A DNA stretch of 48,447 nucleotides from UMGS172 sp045587185 (GTDB lineage Bacteria > Bacillota > Clostridia > Oscillospirales > Acutalibacteraceae): NCBI GenBank assembly GCA_045587185.1, contig JAZNBS010000053.1, positions 1 through 48,447 of the forward strand, read 5' to 3'. The translations under genes and the position numbers were made by a program. Shown here in pieces: positions 16,825-24,933 of the stretch (positions are counted from its first letter, which is position 1; each line of letters opens with the position of its first letter). Below the pieces are notes generated by a model. It was not told the DNA's origin. It did no database searches and was given only the letters and a program-made list of their open reading frames with translations.

Positions 16825-18231
16825 TCAGAACTTTAAAAGTTTGCAAACCGTTTTATAGTCAATATATCTCACCTTAACGGCATCGCGGTTTTTAAAGGCT
16901 GTTCTAACGGTAACCGAGCAATGCCCGTGCCTTTTGTCGAACGGACTTCTTGTAACCTTTATGCATTCTATGTTCTTTAAAGGGCACAACAATTCAACGG
17001 TACCGAAGCCTTTTCTGCCCACTGATTTACAAAAACCGTTTTGAAGTGAAATACACCCCACAAATACCAACAAAATACGCACGCTAAGCCACATTAACAA
17101 AAGGATAAGTGATATTATCGCCGCTGAAACTACGGTTGATGTAAACTGCGGAAAAGCCTTAACAAAGCCATACGCCGTCACAACGGCCAAGGTCGAAAAA
17201 AGCGTTGGGAGCCAAAAGCATCTTTTAACTGCCCTTTTGTCAGGAGAAAGCCTGTTTTCGGGAACCTTTATTGTGGGCAAAAGCCATTCGGCAAGCCCCT
17301 TGACAAACTGCGGTTTAACACACGGTACAAGCAGACCTATTTCACCTTTTGAGCGTCCGAATCCGCAGGCACTGAATTTGACCGCTGTCTTGCGTGCAAG
17401 CCTCATCAACGGCGCCGTGATAATTTTAACGGCATTTACAGAGCCGTCCTTAAAAAACACCGTTCTGTGTGGTAAAACACCCGAATCCAACATAATTCTG
17501 TTGCCGTTTTTGGCGGTGGAAAATCCGCAATTACGTAGGAAAATAACTAAAAACGATACAATGTAGCCCAAGAGAATAACTATGGGCAACAGTTTGACGG
17601 CAGTGTGAAGTTGCGCACCCTCAAATCCGCTTGCGCCCATATTTTTTAAAACAGTGGATGCGCCCTCGCCCACCGTTGCAACTATCAATTTTACTATCGG
17701 GAATGCCAGCAAAAACCCCGTAACAGAGGAAGACAATGCCGCCGACATAATTACATTGCCAACACTGTTGATTTTGACCGTCTGCCCATAAAAATTATAG
17801 TTTTCCAATATCAGCCTTGCCGTTTTTTGGGGGATGGGCAGTTTTTCGTCAGGACGTCGCCGCACGCCCGCTTCGGTATAAATTTTCAACCGATACACAC
17901 CAACCAACCTTGAAAGAGGGTCGGTCTCAAGCATTATAACCTTTTCACACCGTTCGGGGATTGTGTACCGCACCTTAAAAAACAGACCTTTTTGCACCTT
18001 TATCCCGTCATCAAACTCAAGTTTTGTGCGCCTGAGTTTCAAAACCGCCGTTAAAAACGCAATCCCAAGCATAACAACCTCGGCGGTAAAAAACGCCGAA
18101 AGGGTACTGTCCTTGCCGCAAAGATAACGGTAAACTCCCCTTATCACAGGAATTATCAGTAAAGAAAGATACGGGTAAAGCAGTGTGAAAACATAAACGA
18201 AGTGCGGACGTACCGTGAGTTTTTTATTCAT
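16825..18231 (-). CDS. Bacterial PH-domain membrane protein (YdbT-like)
   Basis: This 468-residue protein has four or more transmembrane segments and repeated bPH_2 (bacterial pleckstrin-homology) regions: one after the first helix pair (DGIKVQKGLFFKVRYTIPE), one in the middle (GNRIMLDSGVLPHRTVFFKD), and a C-terminal one (VGRKGFGTVELLCPLKNIEC). The layout is that of B. subtilis YdbT, which with YdbS is linked to resistance to bacteriocins. It overlaps the YdbS-like gene by 8 bases, so the two probably act together. Confidence 0.85.
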   Translation of the reverse strand: MNKKLTVRPHFVYVFTLLYPYLSLLIIPVIRGVYRYLCGKDSTLSAFFTAEVVMLGIAFLTAVLKLRRTKLEFDDGIKVQKGLFFKVRYTIPERCEKVIMLETDPLSRLVGVYRLKIYTEAGVRRRPDEKLPIPQKTARLILENYNFYGQTVKINSVGNVIMSAALSSSVTGFLLAFPIVKLIVATVGEGASTVLKNMGASGFEGAQLHTAVKLLPIVILLGYIVSFLVIFLRNCGFSTAKNGNRIMLDSGVLPHRTVFFKDGSVNAVKIITAPLMRLARKTAVKFSACGFGRSKGEIGLLVPCVKPQFVKGLAEWLLPTIKVPENRLSPDKRAVKRCFWLPTLFSTLAVVTAYGFVKAFPQFTSTVVSAAIISLILLLMWLSVRILLVFVGCISLQNGFCKSVGRKGFGTVELLCPLKNIECIKVTRSPFDKRHGHCSVTVRTAFKNRDAVKVRYIDYKTVCKLLKF

Positions 18232-18652
18232 AGGTCCGTACCGCCTTTAAAAATCTTATCATTTGTTCTTGGGTCATAACAGGAAGTATCAGACTGTGCC
18301 CGACACCTCTGAACACAATGGAAAACAGTCCGAAACAATGCGCCAACGGCAGTTTCACCGTCTGAATATATATTAACCTTTGGTTGGGATAAATATATTC
18401 CCTTTTAAAAATTACACCTTTTCTGCAGACAGTTTTCCCGTTTGACACCTCAACATTTTCACAAAGAAAACGTTTTGGCAGATAAACGGCATAATACAAT
18501 GAAAAGCAACCAAACAAAATGACACTTGCCACCGATTTTATTACAAAACTTATCGGTATCAAAAGCCACAAAGCCGAAAAAACGGCGGCAAATATAACTG
18601 CCGCCGTGAATCTCCAATATATAAGAACCTTTTTGTCAAGCTCAAATATCAT
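18224..18652 (-). CDS. Bacterial PH-domain membrane protein (YdbS-like)
   Basis: A 142-residue protein with two adjacent membrane helices at about residues 12-55 and a single bPH_2 domain after them (LCENVEVSNGKTVCRKGVIF). A longer frame reaches back to 18724, but it would overlap the end of rarA, so the ATG at 18652 was preferred; its ribosome binding site is weak. YdbS-type protein paired with the YdbT-like gene that follows. Confidence 0.82.
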   Translation of the reverse strand: MIFELDKKVLIYWRFTAAVIFAAVFSALWLLIPISFVIKSVASVILFGCFSLYYAVYLPKRFLCENVEVSNGKTVCRKGVIFKREYIYPNQRLIYIQTVKLPLAHCFGLFSIVFRGVGHSLILPVMTQEQMIRFLKAVRTYE

Positions 18653-18665
18653 TCGATCACCGGAA

Positions 18666-19934
18666 CTACTTTTCTTTGATTTTCTTCCAATACTCTTTAT
18701 ATGCGAGTTCCGTTTTATTATCACCGAATTCGTAATAAATATTTGTTTTTATTGCATCAGGCAGATATTGTTGCTTAACGTAATGATTTTTGTAATCGTG
18801 AGGATACAGGTAATGCTGACCTTTAACTTCTGCATCATCACCGTCAAAATGTTTGTTCTGAAGTTGCCTTGGCACAGGTCCCGTGTTGCCTTTTTGCACG
18901 TCTGACATGGCCGCGTTTATGGCATTATAAACCGAGTTTGACTTAGGACTGATAGCCACAAGCACAACTGCATTGGCAAGCGGAATTCTTGCTTCAGGCA
19001 GACCGACCGCCAAAGCAGTATCAACCGCCGCCTTTACAATGGGAATTATCTGGGGATTGGCAAGTCCCACATCCTCATTTGCACATACAAGCAGTCTTCT
19101 GCAGGCCGAGGGCAGGTCACCCGATTCCAAAAGGCGGGCAAGATAGTGCACTGCCGCATCGGGGTCGGAACCTCGCATCGACTTCTGATAAGCCGAAACA
19201 ATGTCATAATGGTCATCACCCTCACGGTCATAACGCATTGCACTTTTTTGGGTAAGTTGCTTGGCCGTTTCTTCCAAAACCGTCAGTTTTCCGCCCTTTG
19301 ATTCACTTGACAAAACGCAAAGTTCAACCGAATTAAGTGCTTTTCTGACGTCTCCGCCACAACCCTTGCAGATTATGTCAACCACATTATCATTCTCAAA
19401 CTTAATTTCCACACCCTGCTCGTTTGCCATAATATCGGCGGCACGAAGCACCGCTGGACGGATATCATCCCAGTTAAGTTGTTTGAATTCAAATACGGTC
19501 GAGCGGCTTAAAATCGCGTTGTAAACGTAAAAATACGGGTTTTCCGTTGTCGATGCAATCAACGTAATATTGCCGTTTTCAATGCTTTCCAGCAAGGTCT
19601 GCTGTTGCTTTTTGTTGAAGTACTGAATCTCATCAAGGTAAAGTAAAATACCGTTGTCACCGCCAAGCATTTCGGCCGAGGACAGCATTTCACGGATATC
19701 GGCGGTGGAAGCCGTTGTAGCATTAAGTTTGTAAAGACGCTTGTTGCTCTGCTTGGCAATAATGCTTGCCACGGTGGTCTTGCCCACTCCCGACGGTCCA
19801 TAAAAAATAAGATTTGGTATCGTGCCCGACTCAATAATGCGACGAAGTGGCTTACCGTCACCCAACAAGTGCTTTTGTCCCACCACGCAATCCAACGTAT
19901 CAGGTCTTATTCTGTCTGCAAGAGGCGAACTCAT
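18666..19934 (-). CDS. rarA: Replication-associated recombination protein RarA (MgsA)
   Basis: RarA is an AAA+ ATPase of the clamp-loader superfamily that acts at stalled replication forks with SSB. The P-loop GPSGVGKT is at 46-53, Walker B reads LYLDEIQYFNKKQQQ, and the C-terminal MgsA region has GSDPDAAVHYLARLLESGD and the YPHDYKNHYVKQQYLPD tail. At 422 residues it is full length. The genes for the PH-domain pair follow it closely. Confidence 0.96.
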   Translation of the reverse strand: MSSPLADRIRPDTLDCVVGQKHLLGDGKPLRRIIESGTIPNLIFYGPSGVGKTTVASIIAKQSNKRLYKLNATTASTADIREMLSSAEMLGGDNGILLYLDEIQYFNKKQQQTLLESIENGNITLIASTTENPYFYVYNAILSRSTVFEFKQLNWDDIRPAVLRAADIMANEQGVEIKFENDNVVDIICKGCGGDVRKALNSVELCVLSSESKGGKLTVLEETAKQLTQKSAMRYDREGDDHYDIVSAYQKSMRGSDPDAAVHYLARLLESGDLPSACRRLLVCANEDVGLANPQIIPIVKAAVDTALAVGLPEARIPLANAVVLVAISPKSNSVYNAINAAMSDVQKGNTGPVPRQLQNKHFDGDDAEVKGQHYLYPHDYKNHYVKQQYLPDAIKTNIYYEFGDNKTELAYKEYWKKIKEK

Positions 19935-20138
19935 AAACCGCTTCTCCTTTCAGTTTGACTTAATTTTAAATCTCGAATAAGCATAATGGTCGCAGACCTT
20001 ACTTTTCATTATTGCACACAAAAAAACAATTTGCAACAAAAATAACAAATTTCACAGAACAAAATTTACAAAATACACTACAAGTTGTTGTTCTGACAAA
20101 TCAAATATCGAAAAACCACAAAATTTAGTAACTAACTA

Positions 20139-20166
20139 TTGAAAAATGCATAAAATATGATATAAT
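20139..20166 (+). promoter_or_regulatory. Promoter of the small membrane protein gene
   Basis: TTGAAA, a 16-base spacer and TATAAT, 33 nt before the start codon. The rest of the 265-nt gap back to rarA is AT-rich and shows nothing further. Confidence 0.8.
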
Positions 20167-20199
20167 TTAATAAAGTAAATTGAGAAAGGGGTTTTATCA

Positions 20200-20436
20200 A
20201 TGGATATTTTGAAGAAAGTATGGGGTCTTGCATTTAAATCAGGTGATGTAGCAAAACTCATCATCAACATCGTTATTTACCTGGTTGTCGGTGCTGTTCT
20301 CGGTATCCTCATCGGTGTTCTTGCAGGAATTCCCGTTGTTGGTCTTTTGGTCGGTATCGTAGGTGCAATTATCGATATCTACTGTCTCGTCGGTATTGTA
20401 CTTTCGGTGCTCAATTTCCTTAAGATAGTTCAGTAA
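20200..20436 (+). CDS. Small glycine-rich membrane protein
   Basis: A 78-residue protein with two hydrophobic segments. The first is glycine-zipper-like (GAVLGILIGVLAGIPVVG). It has GAAAGGGG as a ribosome binding site, its own strong promoter and a strong terminator, so it looks like a well-expressed single gene. I do not recognise the family by function; similar short Gly-rich proteins are common in gut Clostridia. Confidence 0.82.
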   Translation: MDILKKVWGLAFKSGDVAKLIINIVIYLVVGAVLGILIGVLAGIPVVGLLVGIVGAIIDIYCLVGIVLSVLNFLKIVQ

Positions 20437-20452
20437 GTACATAAACCACAAA

Positions 20453-20486
20453 ACCGCCGCCGTAAAAAAACGGCGGCGGTTTTTTA
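20453..20486 (+). terminator. GC-rich terminator of the small membrane protein gene
   Basis: ACCGCCGCCG and CGGCGGCGGT pair around an A-rich loop and are followed by TTTTTT. The same stem sequence returns in the hairpin at 21041. Confidence 0.9.
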
Positions 20487-20490
20487 TAAC

Positions 20491-20703
20491 TTAAAACATT
20501 TCAAATTTATATAACTGACTCCTTGGACAATCACTATCAAAGCACCCCTCACACATATTATCATCAGCGGTTTCAAGACAGCACAGCATATAATCGCACT
20601 CGTCACAGCAACATTCAATCCCTTCGTGAAGTCCATTTTCGTTACAGAACTCGCCCTTCATCCCTGGGGTAAGTTCAACACCTGTTATATCGATTATCAT
20701 CAC
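20491..20703 (-). CDS. Small acidic cysteine-rich protein
   Basis: A 70-residue protein with about ten cysteines, arranged as ECCCDECDYMLCC and MCEGCFDSDCP, and an excess of Asp and Glu. I do not recognise it; the cysteine clusters suggest zinc or another metal. The ATG is preceded by GAGGGTG, a good ribosome binding site, and by a near-perfect promoter whose -10 box lies at the centre of a 30-bp palindrome. The divergent XRE gene is the likely regulator. Coding status rests on these signals. Confidence 0.75.
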   Translation of the reverse strand: MMIIDITGVELTPGMKGEFCNENGLHEGIECCCDECDYMLCCLETADDNMCEGCFDSDCPRSQLYKFEMF

Positions 20704-20729
20704 TTACACCCTCGATTTTTATTATTCTA

Positions 20730-20759
20730 AAATAAATTGTAATTATATACAATTTATTT
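20730..20759. promoter_or_regulatory. 30-bp perfect palindrome, candidate operator of the XRE regulator
   Basis: The arms AAATAAATTGTA and TACAATTTATTT are perfect inverted repeats around ATTATA. The centre is the -10 box of the leftward promoter, and the right arm meets the -35 box of the rightward promoter. Confidence 0.75.
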
Positions 20760-20770
20760 TACTGTATCAA
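20742..20770 (-). promoter_or_regulatory. Promoter of the Cys-rich gene
   Basis: The minus strand has TTGATA (20770-20765), a 17-base spacer and TATAAT (20747-20742), about 40 nt ahead of the start. Confidence 0.8.
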
Positions 20771-20786
20771 GAGTTTAAAATATAAT
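20758..20786 (+). promoter_or_regulatory. Promoter of the XRE gene, near-leaderless transcript
   Basis: TTTACT, a 17-base spacer and TATAAT at 20781-20786. The start codon at 20797 is only 10 bases after the -10 box, so the mRNA should have almost no leader. Confidence 0.7.
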
Positions 20787-20796
20787 AGGTGATTGA

Positions 20797-21030
20797 ATGA
20801 GAGCAGAATTTAAAAATAACCATATAATGTTAGGACTCAAAGTTTCATATTACAGGAAACTAAAATCGCTGACACAAGAACAGTTGGCAGAAAAACTTAA
20901 TTGTTATGTTTCGTTTATAGGACAAATTGAGGCACCCAACATATATAAAGCCATATCACTTGATACGTTGTTTCGAATTGCCGATGCACTTGAAGTTCCT
21001 GCTTATAAATTTTTGAAATTTGAAGATTAA
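20797..21030 (+). CDS. Short XRE-family regulator
   Basis: A 77-residue single-domain Cro/CI-type protein. The helix-turn-helix covers residues 11-70 (LKVSYYRKLKSLTQEQLAEK, then LNCYVSFIGQIE). There is no ligand domain. It diverges from the Cys-rich gene with both promoters meeting at one palindrome, which implies autoregulation and control of that gene. Codon use is more AT-rich than in flanking genes. Confidence 0.9.
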   Translation: MRAEFKNNHIMLGLKVSYYRKLKSLTQEQLAEKLNCYVSFIGQIEAPNIYKAISLDTLFRIADALEVPAYKFLKFED

Positions 21031-21040
21031 CATATTACGA

Positions 21041-21075
21041 ACCGCCGCCGTACAGAAATTCTGCACGGCGGCGGT
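21041..21075. terminator. GC-rich hairpin after the XRE gene
   Basis: ACCGCCGCCGT and ACGGCGGCGGT pair outside an inner CAGAA/TTCTG, with no T-run on either strand. It lies between convergent genes and shares its stem sequence with the terminator at 20453. Confidence 0.65.
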
Positions 21076-21129
21076 CCGTTGTATGGGGATGAATATGGGT
21101 GGGCTATTTAAGGTTGACGGAATCTCTGT

Positions 21130-21966
21130 TTACACCGTCATATCGAAGATTGTTATCTGTGCGTTTTCCCTCCTTGGCTTTTTGGGAATGGTAATTGTAT
21201 ATTCAATAAACTCGTCGGTCTCGCTCTTTTTTGAGGTTGCGTCGACCCCCGATTTTCGCATTGTGCCAATCATTTTGGTTATACTGTTGGTAAATATCCT
21301 TATATCACCGATACACCCTTTTGTTGTGGGGTGTTTAAATTGCGGTATGGGGGCGAGAATGCCGTTGACAAGACTTTCGGCGTCGCTTATCGAGAGTTGT
21401 TCGGCAATGCAACGGTTTATTACCTCGTCTCGTTTTTCTTCAGGAAGTCGGATAATGGCTCTTGCGTGCCGTTCAGAAAGTTTGCCTGCTGTAATGCGAT
21501 TGCGTTGCTCAGGCTTGAGTTTTAACAGTCTCAACTTATTGGAAAGTGTTGACTGTGCCATCGCCAGTTTTTCAGCCGTTTCGGCCTGTGACAGTGAAAA
21601 CTCATCCATCAGCCTTTTTATCCCATCGGCTTCCTCAAAAAAGTTGAGGTCGGTACGCTGGATATTTTCGATAAGGCACATCAGCGAACATTCCCTGTCA
21701 CCTGCGTTGACCACAATACACGGCACCGTTTTAAGACCTGCCATTACCGACGCTTTCAGTCTTCTTTCTCCCGATATCAGTTCATACCGTTCACCGATCT
21801 TACGCACCGTCATCGGTTGGATGAGCCCATTTCTCTGAATACTTGACGACAGTTCAAGCAGTTCGTAATAATCAAACTCACGCCGAGGTTGAAAGGGTGA
21901 CGGAACAATTTTATCGGGTGAAAGACTAATCAATTTTCTGTCGTGTCTTTTTCGGTCTAACAGCAT
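21130..21966 (-). CDS. ParB/Noc-family nucleoid occlusion or partition protein
   Basis: A 278-residue ParB-family protein. The CTP-binding N-domain has PSPFQPRREFDYYELLELSS and ELISGERRLKAS. The central helix-turn-helix reads LSQAETAEKLAMAQSTLSNK, then LRLLKL, followed by RHARAIIRLP. The location next to rsmG and the absence of parA point to Noc rather than ParB, but parS/NBS binding cannot be told from the sequence. The ATG at 21966 follows a perfect GGAGGTG; the frame extends further upstream without a good site. Confidence 0.9.
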   Translation of the reverse strand: MLLDRKRHDRKLISLSPDKIVPSPFQPRREFDYYELLELSSSIQRNGLIQPMTVRKIGERYELISGERRLKASVMAGLKTVPCIVVNAGDRECSLMCLIENIQRTDLNFFEEADGIKRLMDEFSLSQAETAEKLAMAQSTLSNKLRLLKLKPEQRNRITAGKLSERHARAIIRLPEEKRDEVINRCIAEQLSISDAESLVNGILAPIPQFKHPTTKGCIGDIRIFTNSITKMIGTMRKSGVDATSKKSETDEFIEYTITIPKKPRRENAQITIFDMTV

Positions 21967-22068
21967 GTCCGCACCTCCTTTTTGCAAGTTTAATCTACCA
22001 TATTTTCCCACTTGATGCAAGAAAAACAAAAACAAAAAAACGGACAAAAATCTGTCCGTTTCGTGCAT

Positions 22069-22791
22069 TTATAATGGTTGTTTTGAGATTTTTCCTGAGT
22101 TTCTGGGATACTTTGTCAAAGTTTGCGATATCTTTTTAACATTTATTATACCTCTACCGCCGAACTCAAGCAGTTCAAATAGGTTTTGCGACTCCAATCT
22201 GCCACCCAAGACGGTAATCGCCCTATCCGCTTCACCGACCTCTTGGGCGGCTGTTGAACCTTTCATTGCGATAAAACTGCCACCCATCTTTACATAAGGC
22301 AGACAGTACTCCGACAAAATACGCATATTGGCAACTGCCCGTGCTACAGCAAAGTCATACCCCTCACGCTGATAAGGCTTTATATCCTCGGCGCGGGAGT
22401 GTACCGTTGTGACATCCAACCCCAACTCTGAACACAAAGTGTCCAAAAAGGTGATTCGCTTCTGCAATGAATCCATCAAAGTAAGTTTAATGTCAGGACG
22501 GGCAATCTTCATAACAACACCTGGGAAACCCGCACCCGTTCCAATATCAATAACCGAAGCACCCCTTGGAATATCCACATATTTGAATATCATCAGACTG
22601 TCAAGAAAATGTTTTACCGCAATACCCTCGGGGTCCAAAATTGCGGTGAGGTTTATCTTTTGATTCCATTCAACCAACAAATCCGCATACTTTTCCAAGC
22701 GTTTCAACGCCGTTTCATCCAGAACACAAAAATTCTTGCAGTTATCAATAATTTTTTCAAATGGAAGGTTCATATTTTCCTCCGTCAACAT
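22069..22791 (-). CDS. rsmG: 16S rRNA (guanine-527-N7)-methyltransferase RsmG
   Basis: RsmG methylates N7 of G527 in 16S rRNA. The SAM-binding motif VIDIGTGAGFPGVVMKI is at about residues 80-96, and VKHFLDSLMIFKY precedes it. The length of 240 is typical. Two start codons each have their own good ribosome binding site: ATG at 22791 (GGAGG ahead) and ATG at 22773 (GGAGG 5 bases ahead). The noc-like gene lies directly downstream. Confidence 0.96.
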   Translation of the reverse strand: MLTEENMNLPFEKIIDNCKNFCVLDETALKRLEKYADLLVEWNQKINLTAILDPEGIAVKHFLDSLMIFKYVDIPRGASVIDIGTGAGFPGVVMKIARPDIKLTLMDSLQKRITFLDTLCSELGLDVTTVHSRAEDIKPYQREGYDFAVARAVANMRILSEYCLPYVKMGGSFIAMKGSTAAQEVGEADRAITVLGGRLESQNLFELLEFGGRGIINVKKISQTLTKYPRNSGKISKQPL

Positions 22792-22834
22792 TCCTCATCC
22801 TCCTGCATAAACATTATTTAAAGGAGTGATTGGA

Positions 22835-24109
22835 ATGGTAATTTATGTTGTAAAAAAAGGTGATACACTTTACAGTATCGGCCGCGAGTTCGGTGTGACC
22901 GTTGCAGAGTTGGAACGGTTCAACGGATTTTCTAACCCAAACCGTCTTGTGGTGGGACAGGATGTACTGATTCCCGTTGAGGGCAGTACCTACACAGTGC
23001 AAAACGGTGATTCGCTTTACAGTATCGCCTCAAGTTTCGGTTTGACTTTGAACCAGTTGTTACAAGCCAACCCCGACCTGCAACCGCCTTACACAATATA
23101 CCCTAATCAGATAATAAACATCCCCGAAAACACCCAAAAACGGACCATTTCGGTCAACGGCTATGCCTATCCCAACATCAACCGAGATGTGCTGAGGCAG
23201 ACGTTGCCCTTCCTCACCTATCTTGCAATATTCAGTTACAGCGTATCAGCCGACGGGTCATTAAACAGCATCAACGACGATGAACTGATACGGCTTGCAA
23301 AACAGGGACGAACAGCGCCCATAATGGTCATAACCAATACTGAGGAAGGCGGTGGATTCAGGAGTGAAATCACCCAAAGTGTACTCAACAACCCAACAAC
23401 CCGTCAGACCCTTATAAACAATGTCATCAACAAGGCATTGCAAAAAGGTTATTTGGGAGTTGATGTTGATTTTGAATACCTGTACCCCGACGACCGCGAA
23501 GCATATAACGAATTTCTGACCCTGTTAAAAGAGCAGACTGACATCCACGGACTCAGGCTTTCAACCGCCATTGCGCCGAAAATTTCCGCAACGCAACAAG
23601 GAACACTTTATGAAGCACACGATTACGCTTTTCATGGGAAAACGGTTGACAAGGTCATAATTATGACCTATGAATGGGGATATCTTTACGGTCCGCCAAT
23701 GGCGGTGGCGCCCTATAACGAGGTGCGACGGGTTTTATCCTACGCCGTAACCGAAATTCCACCCCAAAAGATACTTATGGGTATGCCAAACTACGGCTAT
23801 GACTGGACTCTGCCCTACCGAAACGGTCGCCCTGCCGAGATACTCTCAATAAATGCGGCATTGAATCGCGCATACGAGGTTGGCGCCGAAATCCAGTTCA
23901 GTGAACGGTCCAAAGCGCCGTTTTTCGAGTACACCCAAAACGGTGTGGACCACATTGTGTGGTTTGAAAATGCACGAAGCACCGCCGCAAGATTACAACT
24001 CATAAACGACTTCTCTTTGGGCGGTGCAAGTTATTGGACTGTAAACCAACTTTACCTTCAAAACTGGCGCGTAGTTGACAGTATGTTCAATATTGAAAAG
24101 GTGCTTTAA
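22835..24109 (+). CDS. LysM-GH18 hydrolase, YaaH/SleL type
   Basis: Two LysM repeats at residues 1-45 (YVVKKGDTLYSIGREFGVT) and 52-98 (YTVQNGDSLYSIASSFGLT) precede a glycoside hydrolase 18 barrel of about 320 residues. The catalytic motif is GVDVDFEYL, with the acid Glu in place. YaaH/SleL proteins act on spore cortex fragments as N-acetylglucosaminidases, and this has the same architecture. No signal peptide is visible, as in that family. ATG 22835 follows AAGGAG; a GTG nine bases upstream is inside that site. It shares a short divergent gap with rsmG. Confidence 0.94.
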   Translation: MVIYVVKKGDTLYSIGREFGVTVAELERFNGFSNPNRLVVGQDVLIPVEGSTYTVQNGDSLYSIASSFGLTLNQLLQANPDLQPPYTIYPNQIINIPENTQKRTISVNGYAYPNINRDVLRQTLPFLTYLAIFSYSVSADGSLNSINDDELIRLAKQGRTAPIMVITNTEEGGGFRSEITQSVLNNPTTRQTLINNVINKALQKGYLGVDVDFEYLYPDDREAYNEFLTLLKEQTDIHGLRLSTAIAPKISATQQGTLYEAHDYAFHGKTVDKVIIMTYEWGYLYGPPMAVAPYNEVRRVLSYAVTEIPPQKILMGMPNYGYDWTLPYRNGRPAEILSINAALNRAYEVGAEIQFSERSKAPFFEYTQNGVDHIVWFENARSTAARLQLINDFSLGGASYWTVNQLYLQNWRVVDSMFNIEKVL

Positions 24110-24933
24110 TCTTCGGAATGTTCACCCATATCCTCAAAAACGGCTTCCTCGTTTTCATCATCAAGCAACCCTAACTCACGGCGCTTCTCAATATCCTCGT
24201 CGGGATGCTCGTTATAATAGGGGTCTATGATATACTTCTTGATTTCGGGGAAAACGTTGAACTGGATAAGGAATGAGCGGAACGCAGGCAGGATGAACAT
24301 ACAGAATATCATAGCCAAAGGCACACCCACATTGGGATTAATGGCAATGACCCAGAAACCTGCAAAATAGATTAACGACAGTACAACACCGATAATGATA
24401 TTATGCTTTATACCGAGCGTTGCAAAAAGCCAGGAGTTTTTGATGAGTGTTTTGAACTTAAAGTCAAAGGTTATCATCAAAGTGTACTGATAAAATTTTG
24501 CAAAACTGAACGCGGTATAAAAGAACATTGACGCGGCGAATATCATCGAGCCCCACACCTTGTTGATGAAATTCTGCGTCCAGAATATGTAAAGCACATA
24601 CAAATCAGCGACAAGTATAGCAAAAATGATTGTGTTGAGTATACCCAACGGCAATGCCTTTTTCCAGTTTTTCTTGATAGCATCAAAAAAATCGGATGTT
24701 ACAAATGTGTGCTTGTCCCTTGACGCAGTTCGGCAGACATAAGCCATACCGACCTGTGCAAGACCGTTGGTCACAATAGGCAGACACAGCAAAACATACC
24801 AAAACTGTGCTGATACAAGTTTCCAGAAACTTCGGAAATACAGTTCAAAAAATCTGAAAAACCCACGCTTTTCGGGCTCGTTTTTGGAAACTCCCTTGCC
24901 GGGTCGGTCATAATTTTTATGAAAAAGTCCCAT
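24106..24933 (-). CDS. YesL-like membrane protein (DUF624 type)
   Basis: A 275-residue protein with five or six membrane segments. The region ELYFRSFWKLVSAQFWYVLL with LPIVTNGLAQVGMAYVCRTA matches the YesL family. The C-terminal 45 residues are charged, with YYNEHPDEDIEKRRELGLLD. It is a recognised family with no known activity. It overlaps the next membrane gene by one base and converges with the LysM-GH18 gene with a 4-base overlap. Confidence 0.85.
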   Translation of the reverse strand: MGLFHKNYDRPGKGVSKNEPEKRGFFRFFELYFRSFWKLVSAQFWYVLLCLPIVTNGLAQVGMAYVCRTASRDKHTFVTSDFFDAIKKNWKKALPLGILNTIIFAILVADLYVLYIFWTQNFINKVWGSMIFAASMFFYTAFSFAKFYQYTLMITFDFKFKTLIKNSWLFATLGIKHNIIIGVVLSLIYFAGFWVIAINPNVGVPLAMIFCMFILPAFRSFLIQFNVFPEIKKYIIDPYYNEHPDEDIEKRRELGLLDDENEEAVFEDMGEHSED

